Positions 51,876-59,139 of a stretch of 64,000 nt of DNA are shown here, piece after piece (positions within the stretch are counted from its first letter, which is position 1; every line of letters begins with the position of its first letter). The translations under genes and the position numbers were made by a program. Where the stretch lies: contig NZ_VTOJ01000001.1 of NCBI RefSeq assembly GCF_009176545.1, positions 248,001-312,000 of the forward strand, given 5' to 3'. The notes below the pieces were generated by a model. The model did no database searches, was not told the origin of the DNA, and saw nothing but the letters and a program-made list of their open reading frames with translations. This DNA is from Salinigranum salinum (GTDB lineage: Archaea; Halobacteriota; Halobacteria; Halobacteriales; Haloferacaceae).

Positions 51876-53024
51876 ATGCGACGCCGTTCGCTGCTCCGTG
51901 CCCTCCTCGCGACCGGCGGTTCGAGCGCGTTAGCCGGCTGTAACGGGCTGTTCGATCCCACGTCGTCACGGCCGACGCCGATCCCCCCGTCGAGTCGGAC
52001 CCCTGGAGACGAGCGTGGACGGACGACGACCCCTCCATCATCAACGCCGTACCGTGCGCCGGATGCGTCCGCCGACGCCGTCCTCGAGCGGCCACGCGGC
52101 GTCCACCTGCGCAATCTCACTTCGACCGACCGGTTCCTCACGGTCGTCGTCACCGATGGCGACCGGGAGGTGTTCGTCGACAGCACGACGGTCCCTGCAC
52201 TCGATTCCGTGTCGTTCCCCGACCTGGTCGCGACGGCGACCCGCTACGAGGTGCTCGTTGAGGTCGCCGGGGGCGACCGCCGTCGGTACGACTGGACGGT
52301 GCGCGCCGACCTCGACGACCTCTGGGTGGATCTGACCCCGGACGTCGACTTCCACCGTCCCCTGCTCTGTCTCGGCGACTGCGCGTTCGCCACCGCCGAC
52401 GACGAGCGGACCCTCGCCTACGACCTCCCCCCGAACGTCGGGGTCGGCGAGGCGCTGGGGTCGACGCCCGCGCTCGCGCTCGACAACGACACGCCCGAAC
52501 GGCGACGAGCGACGCTCCGCGTCTGGAACCGCGGCGAACTTCGGTTCGCGTCGAGCTACGACCTCCCGCCGGACGTCCGGGTCCTCGTCCCGGTCCTCCC
52601 GGCCAGTCTACGGTACGACGTCCTCCTCCGGACGGACGACGGCGAGACGACGTACGACTGGCAGCCGAGCGTCCGGAACACGCTCTACGCGTCGCTTGCC
52701 GACGGGCCGGCGTTCCGGTGTGGGTACGCGAACCACGACCTCCGCGTCCGGAACGAGACCGACACCGCTCGCCGGATCGCCGTCCGGGCGTTCACCGGCG
52801 AGGAGGCGCTGTTCGAGCGGACGTTCGCTCTCGACGCGAACGACGTGCGGACGGTTCCGTCGGCGATCGATCCGGCCGGACCGCTCCGGTTCGAGATCGA
52901 GACCGCCGACGGACGCTCCGAGGAGTACAACTGGCTCCGGTGTGCCCCGAACGGACCGATCACGGTCGCGGTGAGCGACGACGGCGTCTACGTCTCCGTC
53001 CGGCCGACGCGGGGGTCGTCGTGA
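51876..53024 (+). CDS. Lipoprotein with three tandem beta domains
   Basis: A 382-residue exported protein: signal RRRSLLRALLATGGSSALAG followed by the lipobox Cys, a Pro/Ser/Thr linker (about 25-65), then three homologous repeats of about 90 residues (roughly 75-165, 190-275, 285-378). Each has the order xLRVxN-strand, a VPxLDxV or VRxLVPV turn, a YEVLVEV/YDVLLRT/FEIETAD strand, then DGxxxxYDW/YNW. The repeats are diverged from each other, so the triplication is old. No known domain name. Probably a cell-surface structural or binding protein. Confidence 0.78.
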   Translation: MRRRSLLRALLATGGSSALAGCNGLFDPTSSRPTPIPPSSRTPGDERGRTTTPPSSTPYRAPDASADAVLERPRGVHLRNLTSTDRFLTVVVTDGDREVFVDSTTVPALDSVSFPDLVATATRYEVLVEVAGGDRRRYDWTVRADLDDLWVDLTPDVDFHRPLLCLGDCAFATADDERTLAYDLPPNVGVGEALGSTPALALDNDTPERRRATLRVWNRGELRFASSYDLPPDVRVLVPVLPASLRYDVLLRTDDGETTYDWQPSVRNTLYASLADGPAFRCGYANHDLRVRNETDTARRIAVRAFTGEEALFERTFALDANDVRTVPSAIDPAGPLRFEIETADGRSEEYNWLRCAPNGPITVAVSDDGVYVSVRPTRGSS

Positions 53025-53060
53025 CGCGGTCGTGATGCGGGGGTCGTCGTGACGCGGTCG
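53009..53060 (+). repeat. 24-bp direct repeat at the end of the lipoprotein gene
   Basis: GCGGGGGTCGTCGTGACGCG plus TCG occurs at 53009-53032 and again at 53037-53060. The first copy contains the stop codon of the lipoprotein gene, so the second looks like a slippage duplicate. Confidence 0.7.
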
Positions 53061-53102
53061 GTGGAGCGCAGTCGGTCGCCGGAAGCGGCCCGCACCGACC
53101 CT

Positions 53103-53480
53103 TCAGGCGAGTTCGGCCGTGACGTCGGTCGACGACACCATCCCGACGTAGTCGTCGCCGTCGACGACCGGCAGGTGTTTGATGCCGAAGCTGGTCATCA
53201 TCGCGGCGATCTCCTCGATGAGCAGGTCGGGCGGCACCGACTCGACGCCGGACGTCATCACCTCCCGGACGGTCGTCTCGTCCGGGTCCAGCCCCTGGGC
53301 GACGGTGTCGAGCACGTCCGTGCTGGTGACGATCGCGGGTGGACTGCTCGTCACGACGAGCGCGCTGATGTTGTGGTCGCGCATCGCCACGGCGGCGTCG
53401 GTAACGGACGCCGACGGCGAGATGGTCTCCAGCGGCGTCGACATCACGTCCTTGACGCGCGTTCGTTTGTCGCGTTTCAT
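53103..53480 (-). CDS. Two-CBS-domain protein
   Basis: A 125-residue Bateman module: first CBS RVKDVMSTPLETISPSASVT, second CBS TVREVMTSGVESVPPDLLIE with IKHLPVVDGDDYVGMVSSTD. Such stand-alone pairs bind adenosine nucleotides and regulate partner proteins. No partner is visible in the neighbouring genes. It lies 52 nt downstream of the SAMP gene on the same strand and may be co-transcribed. Confidence 0.92.
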   Translation of the reverse strand: MKRDKRTRVKDVMSTPLETISPSASVTDAAVAMRDHNISALVVTSSPPAIVTSTDVLDTVAQGLDPDETTVREVMTSGVESVPPDLLIEEIAAMMTSFGIKHLPVVDGDDYVGMVSSTDVTAELA

Positions 53481-53532
53481 ACCGGTCGCACGAGGGCCGC
53501 CGGTATTGGTTTTGCGTTCGGCCCCGGCGCGG

Positions 53533-53745
53533 TCACCGCTCCCCGCCTTTCACCAGCCGGAGCACCCGGACGTCCTCCCGTTCGGCGTCGACGGGCCGAT
53601 CCTCGGGGACGGGCCGTCCGTCGACGAGCACCGTCACCTCGTGGACGCTGTAGCCCACCGCGCGGACGAGGTCGGCGTACGTCGCGTCGGGGGCGAGCTC
53701 GACCTCTCGAGGGTCCTCGCCCACGACGTCGACCGTGACGTGCAT
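53533..53745 (-). CDS. samp2: SAMP2-like ubiquitin-fold modifier with residues after Gly-Gly
   Basis: A 70-residue beta-grasp protein: [60 protein letters not shown]. It closely follows the SAMP2 pattern (small archaeal modifier used in protein conjugation and tRNA thiolation by UbaA). The active proteins I know end in Gly-Gly. Here Gly67-Gly68 is followed by Glu-Arg before TGA at 53533-53535, so activation by adenylation would need removal of two residues, or a changed pathway. Confidence 0.85.
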   Translation of the reverse strand: MHVTVDVVGEDPREVELAPDATYADLVRAVGYSVHEVTVLVDGRPVPEDRPVDAEREDVRVLRLVKGGER

Positions 53746-53831
53746 ACCGGACGGTGGGCATCGAGGTCGAAAGCCGCTTCGCTTCCCGCCGTCTCGGGGA
53801 GTTTATGAGGCGAGGTCCCCCTCCATCTCAC

Positions 53832-54818
53832 ATGAGCGAGGCCTCTCGGGATTCGGGTTCGAGATCGTCACCGGGCCGCGAGATCTGGATCGAGAAGTAC
53901 CGGCCCCAGTCGCTGGCGGAGATCCACGGCCAGGAGGACACCATCCAGCGCCTGCAGTCGTACGTCGACCGCGACGACCTCCCCCACCTCATGTTCGCCG
54001 GGCCGGCCGGCGTCGGGAAGACCACCGCGGCCACGGCCATCGCCCGCGCGCTGTACGGCGACGACTGGCGCGGGAACTTCCTCGAACTCAACGCGTCGGA
54101 CGAGCGCGGCATCGACGTGGTCCGCGACCGCATCAAGAGCTTCGCACGGTCGTCGTTCGGCAACTACGACTACCGGCTGATCTTCCTCGACGAGGCCGAC
54201 TCGCTGACGAGCGACGCACAGTCGGCACTCCGCCGGACGATGGAGCAGTTCTCCGACAACACCCGGTTCATCCTCTCGTGTAACTACTCCTCGAAGATCA
54301 TCGACCCCATCCAGTCGCGGTGTGCCGTCTTCCGCTTCTCCCCGCTGTCGGACGCGGCCGTCCGCGCACAGATCGAGGAGATCGCCGCCGCGGAGGGGAT
54401 CGAGACGACGGACGCCGGAGTCGACGCGCTTGTCTACGCCGCCGACGGCGACATGCGCCGCGCGATCAACGCGCTGCAGGCCGCGGCGACGACGGGCGAG
54501 GTCGTCGACGAGGAGAACGTGTTCACCGTCACCTCGACCGCCAGACCCGAGGACGTCCGCGAGATGGTCGAGGCCGCGGTCGACGGCGACTTCCCCACCG
54601 CGCGGGCGAAGCTCGCGACTCTCCTCGAGGACGTCGGGATGGCCGGCGGTGACATCATCGACCAGCTCCACCGGTCCGTCTGGGAGTTCGACCTCTCCGA
54701 CCGGAAGGCCGCGCGGCTGATGGACCGCATCGGCGAGGCCGACTACCGCATCGCCGAGGGTGCCAACGAACAGGTCCAGCTCGAGGCGCTCCTGGCCTCG
54801 CTCGCGCTCGACGACTGA
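53832..54818 (+). CDS. rfcS: Replication factor C small subunit
   Basis: Clamp-loader AAA+ ATPase that places PCNA on DNA. The 328-residue protein has [16 protein letters not shown], Walker [14 protein letters not shown] (about 56-67), Walker [16 protein letters not shown], the trans-acting Arg finger in the SRC motif QSRCAVFRF, and the C-terminal collar domain. No intein interrupts it, although inteins are common in haloarchaeal rfcS. The ATG at 53832 matches the domain start; a TTTATG element about 30 nt upstream is the probable TATA box. Confidence 0.95.
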   Translation: MSEASRDSGSRSSPGREIWIEKYRPQSLAEIHGQEDTIQRLQSYVDRDDLPHLMFAGPAGVGKTTAATAIARALYGDDWRGNFLELNASDERGIDVVRDRIKSFARSSFGNYDYRLIFLDEADSLTSDAQSALRRTMEQFSDNTRFILSCNYSSKIIDPIQSRCAVFRFSPLSDAAVRAQIEEIAAAEGIETTDAGVDALVYAADGDMRRAINALQAAATTGEVVDEENVFTVTSTARPEDVREMVEAAVDGDFPTARAKLATLLEDVGMAGGDIIDQLHRSVWEFDLSDRKAARLMDRIGEADYRIAEGANEQVQLEALLASLALDD

Positions 54819-54863
54819 CGGATCACTCACTGCCGATCCGACGCGGACGGTGACTGCCGGTGT

Positions 54864-55418
54864 TCAGCCGTTCGGCCGCCACAGTCCGCCCAGCTCCCCG
54901 CGCTGGAAGTCCATGAACTCGCCGTCCTCGAAGACGGTCACCCGGCCGGTCTCCTCCGAGAGCGTCACCGCTGCGAGCACCTCCTCGCGGACCGAGGATT
55001 CGACCGCACTCAGGTGTTTGGTGCCCATCCAGTCGGCGTACTCGATCTCGTCTCCGTCGTCGATCGTCCCGGGCCCCGGGCTCTTGATCCGGACCATCTG
55101 TTTCTGGATGGTCCCGTCCGCGCTGACGATGACGGCGCCGTCGCGCTCGAACGCGACCGACTCCGCCGCGGCGACGAACGAGTCGAGGTCCTCCGTGACG
55201 ACCCGGCAGACGTCGACCGGCCACGTGTTCTCGCCCAGCGGGTCGGCGTACTCGCGCGCGTGAGTCCCCGAGACGATGACGAAGTAGAGGCTCGGCCCGC
55301 GGACGTACGGCTCGTCCCACCGGTCGAAGCCGAGGCTGATGCTCTCGACGATGTAGGTGACGAGTTCGATGAGTTTCGGAACCGTCGCGTAGTCGACGTG
55401 GAGCGACTTCGGGGCCAT
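54864..55418 (-). CDS. dacZ: Diadenylate cyclase DacZ
   Basis: A 184-residue DisA_N (DAC) domain protein making c-di-AMP from two ATP. The metal/ATP motif is ERDGAVIVSADG (Asp93-Gly-Ala), the second motif, normally RHR/RHxxA, reads GTKHLSAVESS (132-142), and SDGSGGT-type loops are replaced by EYADWMGT. It matches the short archaeal DacZ layout with an N-terminal helical part (KLIELVTYIVESISLGFDRW). c-di-AMP is reported as essential and osmotically linked in Haloferax. It converges on rfcS and lies 54 nt upstream of a kinase stop. Confidence 0.88.
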   Translation of the reverse strand: MAPKSLHVDYATVPKLIELVTYIVESISLGFDRWDEPYVRGPSLYFVIVSGTHAREYADPLGENTWPVDVCRVVTEDLDSFVAAAESVAFERDGAVIVSADGTIQKQMVRIKSPGPGTIDDGDEIEYADWMGTKHLSAVESSVREEVLAAVTLSEETGRVTVFEDGEFMDFQRGELGGLWRPNG

Positions 55419-55471
55419 ATTCTACTCACCTGTGGGGCCACGGACAGTTAAAAACGCTCGTCCCCACACGC

Positions 55472-58400
55472 TCACGCGGTGTCGACGCCCGTCAGCTCGA
55501 ACCGCGCGCCGCCGGCGGTACCGTCCGTGATCGTGAGCGCCCAGCCGTGTTCGGCGGCGATCTCCTCGACGATTCCCAGTCCGAACCCGATCCCGTCGTC
55601 GGCCCTCGAGTAGCCCACCTCGAGCACCCGCTCGCGTTCGGCCGCGGGGATCCCTGGTCCGTCGTCCTCGACGTAGAATCCCCCCTCGAGGTCGCCGACG
55701 GTCACCGTGACGGCCACCTCGGCTGGCGATCCGTCGGTGAGAGGGTCGTCAGTCGTCGCCCCGCCGTTCGTGGACTTCGGTCGGCCGCGTGTCTCGCGAT
55801 CCGGCGCGGACGAGCCAGTCCCCCCGCTCTCGCCGGCAGTGTCGGCTTCCAGCCGACTGTTCGTGGAACCGTGTTCCACGCTGTCATCGCGAGCGTGCGA
55901 GCGGTGAGTCGTCGAGCCATGCTCGACGGCATTCCGAAACAGGTTCTCCAGCACCTGTCGGAGCCGGCTCTCGTCGGCCAGCACGACGCGGTCGGTGTCG
56001 ACGACGAGCCGCGCGCGTGGCGTCTCGACGGTCCGCCACGACGCCCTGGCCGCCGCCGCGAGATCGACGGCTGTCGCCTCGGCCACCGTCTCGCCACCTC
56101 GTGCCAGCCGCAGGAGGCTCTCGACGAGTTCGTAGATCCGGTCGTGTGCGACCTCGATGCTGTCGAGGTGGTCGGGCTGGTTCGTCTCGCGTGCGAGCCG
56201 CAGGTGTCCGGCGGCGACGTTCAGCGGGCTGCGGAGGTCGTGTGAGACGATGTCCACGAACCGGGACAGCCGTTTGTTCTGCCGTTCGAGCCGGTGTTCG
56301 CGTCGGCGCAGTCGCTGTTCCCGCTCGACGCGGTCCATGGCCGCCCCGAGCGAGTCGACCAGGATGTCGACGAGCGCCCGGTCGGTCTCGTCGTACGCGT
56401 TCGGCTCGGGCGCCGAGACGACGAACACCCCGTGGTCGCCTACCGTGTGGATCAGCACGCTCCCCGCCGGCGTCGACTCGTCAAGCGGTTCGTACGCGTC
56501 CGTGTCGGGGATGTGGAGCGACACGCCGCGCTCGAACGCCTCCCAGACGACGGCGGCGCGGCTGCCCGGTTCGGCGTCCTTCGGATACGACGGAGGAGCC
56601 TCGAACAGGTCGTCGACCGACTCCGCCATGACGCCCGGCTCGAGCGCGTCGCCGGCCTCGTTCAGCACGTGGAACCCGCTGAGCGGTGCGCCGATGATCT
56701 CGCTCGCGGCGTCGACGGCGATCCGTGCGGTCTCGTCCATCGTCGTCGTGTGCATCAGCGCTCGCGACCGCTGGCGGAGCTGGTCGAGCTTCCGCTCGTG
56801 CTCGATCCGCTCGGTGACGTTCTGCGCGACGGACATCCCGGTGGTGACCTCCCCATCGGCGTCCCGGAGCGGGACCGTCTGGACGTGGTAGTGGCTCCCC
56901 TCCCACTCGTACTCGAACGACCGTGCCTCGCCGTCGAGCGTTGCCCGGTAGTGCGGTTCGAGGGGCTCGATCCCGTCCGGTGAGAGCACCTCGTAGATCG
57001 TCCGACCTTCGAGTTCGGCGGGATCCCAGCCGGCGCGCTCCAGTTCGGCCCCGCCCGCGGCGCTGATCCGCAGGTCGTGATCGAAGCGGAAGACGCCGCC
57101 GGGGAAGTTGTCGACGAGCGTCCGGTACCGCTCTCTGCGCTGCTGTAGTTCGCGCTCGCGCTCGACCCGCTCCGTAATGTTCTGCGCGACGGCCATCCCG
57201 GAGATGACGTCGCCGTCGACGTTCCGGAGCGGGATCGTCTGGACGTGGTAGTGGCTCCCCTGCCAGGCGTCCTCGAACGAGCGTTTCTCCCCGGCGAGCG
57301 CCGCGCGGTAGTGCGGCTCCAGCGTGGCGGCGTTCTCCGGCGGGAACACCTGTCTAGGTGTCTTTCCCACCATCGCCTCCGGCGACAGCCCGACGCTCGC
57401 GAGTTCGTCGCCGCCGACGGTCGTGTACCGCAGGTCGTCGTCGAAGAGGAACACGCCGCCGTTGGGGAAGTGATCGACGAGCGCCCGGTACCGCTCGCGC
57501 GAGCGCTGGAGCTGCCGCTCACGCTCGTTCCGTTCGGTGACGTCGCGCGCGAACCCCTGGACGAGCGCGACCTCGTCGGCCCGGCGGACGGGGCTGGCGC
57601 TCACCTCCACGTCGAACGGTTCGCCGTCCGCGTCGACGAGCGTAAGCGCCAGCCCGCGGACGATCTCACCGCCGACGACGCGCCCGATCCCCTCGGCCGC
57701 CGTCTCGACGCTCTCGGCCGCGACCAGCCGGTCGAACCGCGACCCGACGAGCTCGTCGGCAGAACGACCGAGCAGCGCCTCGCTCGCGGGCGACACGTAC
57801 GTGAACACCCCGTCCGTGTCCGTCCGGAAGATCCCGTCGGGGCTGAGTTCGGCGATCTCGCGGAACCGCGCCTCGCTCTCGCGCACTCGCTCCTCGGCGT
57901 TCCGCCGGTGGATCGCGGCCCCCAGTACGTTCGCCACGCTCCGGACGAACGTGACGTCGTGGTCGGTGAACTCCCGACGATCGGTCGAGTGCGCCCCCAG
58001 CACCCCCCACGGGTCGTCCGCCGAGCCGACGACGACGCTGATCCCGCTTTCGATCCCGTGGTCGACGAGGAGTTTCGGGCCATCGAACCGCGTCTCCGTC
58101 TCGAGGTCCGTGACGACGACCGGGTCGGTGCTCGTCAGCGTGTACCCCGCCTGTGAGTCCGCCCCCGCCGACACCGTCGCAGTGCCCACCAGCCCCTCGT
58201 CCCACCCGACGCCCGCGACCAGCGCGAGTTCGCCGCCCTCCTCGGAGCGTTCGAGCAGTTTCGCGTAGCCGGTCCCGAGTCGGTCGGCGACCAGTCGGAC
58301 CGCCTCGTCGAACAGCGCTGCGAGGTCGGCCGTCTCGAGCGCCCGCTGGCCGAGCGTGGCGACCGCCCCGTGCTGGTCCGTCCGGCGTTCGAGGTCGGCT

Positions 58401-58828
58401 TCGGCCCAGTGTCTCTCGGTGACGTTCACGATCCGATTGGCGAGGATGGTGTACTGGTCGGTCCCGTGTTCCTTCTGGAGGTAGTCGGTCACGCCCGCCG
58501 AGACCGCGTCGCTGGCGATCTCCTCGCTGCCCTTCCCGGTGAAGAGGATGAACGGGAGGTCGGGGTAGTCGGCGCGGACGGCCTCGAGGAACTCGATCCC
58601 GTTCGTGCCGGGCATGTCGTAGTCGGAGACGACGCAGTCGATGTCGTCCGTCGCGAGCCGTTCGAGCCCGTCGCTGGCGCTCGTCTCCGCGACGACGCTG
58701 ATCCGTGACTCGTTGAGTTCGAGGAACTCGGCCGTCAACTCGCCGAACGCCGGGTCGTCGTCGACGTGGAGCGTCCGGATCGTGGTCTGTGACGCGACGG
58801 TCGACGACGCACCCGTCCTCGCCGTCAT
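55472..58828 (-). CDS. Large receiver-GAF-PAS3-GAF sensor histidine kinase
   Basis: A 1118-residue soluble kinase. Order: receiver (about 15-125, Asp in CVVSDYDMPGTNG), GAF (about 145-300), three PAS domains (about 310-430, 445-555, 565-680), GAF (about 690-840), HisKA (VDIVSHDLRSPLN), HATPase_c ending in FYVEDDGPGIPAAERERV and GIGFGLGIVEEIA. PAS 2 and PAS 3 are recent-looking duplicates sharing LEPHYRA and GSHYHVQT segments. The N-box carries a long insertion (about 65 residues) starting HGSTTHRSHARDDSVEHGST. It shares its receiver and tail with the kinase at 45640. A 30-codon frame ends in ATGA overlap at its start. Confidence 0.92.
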   Translation of the reverse strand: MTARTGASSTVASQTTIRTLHVDDDPAFGELTAEFLELNESRISVVAETSASDGLERLATDDIDCVVSDYDMPGTNGIEFLEAVRADYPDLPFILFTGKGSEEIASDAVSAGVTDYLQKEHGTDQYTILANRIVNVTERHWAEADLERRTDQHGAVATLGQRALETADLAALFDEAVRLVADRLGTGYAKLLERSEEGGELALVAGVGWDEGLVGTATVSAGADSQAGYTLTSTDPVVVTDLETETRFDGPKLLVDHGIESGISVVVGSADDPWGVLGAHSTDRREFTDHDVTFVRSVANVLGAAIHRRNAEERVRESEARFREIAELSPDGIFRTDTDGVFTYVSPASEALLGRSADELVGSRFDRLVAAESVETAAEGIGRVVGGEIVRGLALTLVDADGEPFDVEVSASPVRRADEVALVQGFARDVTERNERERQLQRSRERYRALVDHFPNGGVFLFDDDLRYTTVGGDELASVGLSPEAMVGKTPRQVFPPENAATLEPHYRAALAGEKRSFEDAWQGSHYHVQTIPLRNVDGDVISGMAVAQNITERVERERELQQRRERYRTLVDNFPGGVFRFDHDLRISAAGGAELERAGWDPAELEGRTIYEVLSPDGIEPLEPHYRATLDGEARSFEYEWEGSHYHVQTVPLRDADGEVTTGMSVAQNVTERIEHERKLDQLRQRSRALMHTTTMDETARIAVDAASEIIGAPLSGFHVLNEAGDALEPGVMAESVDDLFEAPPSYPKDAEPGSRAAVVWEAFERGVSLHIPDTDAYEPLDESTPAGSVLIHTVGDHGVFVVSAPEPNAYDETDRALVDILVDSLGAAMDRVEREQRLRRREHRLERQNKRLSRFVDIVSHDLRSPLNVAAGHLRLARETNQPDHLDSIEVAHDRIYELVESLLRLARGGETVAEATAVDLAAAARASWRTVETPRARLVVDTDRVVLADESRLRQVLENLFRNAVEHGSTTHRSHARDDSVEHGSTNSRLEADTAGESGGTGSSAPDRETRGRPKSTNGGATTDDPLTDGSPAEVAVTVTVGDLEGGFYVEDDGPGIPAAERERVLEVGYSRADDGIGFGLGIVEEIAAEHGWALTITDGTAGGARFELTGVDTA
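55841..55879 (-). repeat. Double-hairpin palindromic element inside a kinase N-box (copy 2)
   Basis: On the minus strand GTGGAAC-ACG-GTTCCAC followed by GTCGGCT-GGA-AGCCGAC after five bases, 37 of 39 identical to copy 1. Just upstream in the same insertion lies a third hairpin, GTCGAGC-ATG-GCTCGAC (minus strand, about 55906-55922). It encodes VEHGSTNSRLEAD. Confidence 0.8.
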
Positions 58829-58917
58829 CTCGTCCACCCCCCCGCACCACCGGCTCTCCGACGTCCCACACGGTCGGCGTGGTCGATTCCCCACCCTTCG
58901 AACTGAGCCCCTGTCAT
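58825..58917 (-). CDS. Possible 30-residue leader ORF before the large kinase
   Basis: ATG 58917 opens MTGAQFEGWGIDHADRVGRR and runs to a TGA that overlaps the kinase ATG as ATGA. The same arrangement precedes the kinase at 45640. It has no known homologues that I recognise and may be a chance frame. The rest of 58918-59139 holds a likely TATA element (CTATTTACTGG, minus strand, about 59055-59065) and no gene. Confidence 0.25.
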   Translation of the reverse strand: MTGAQFEGWGIDHADRVGRRRAGGAGGWTR

Positions 58918-59139
58918 GTGGTCGTTCCGCGTCCCCTTCCTGCGCCGACGATCCCGAACGGCTACCGCACGTCCGGTTCTTCGACGCCCCCTCTTCTCTG
59001 CCCCGACGTCAGGTCACTGCGGGAGTCGCGTCTCCCGATACAGAAGCAACTCGCCAGTAAATAGCTGTCGTCACCCCGACCCGACGCTGTCCGCGGTCGT
59101 CTCTCGTCGAACCGCGGCCCCGCTCGATCCGGGGCTGTC

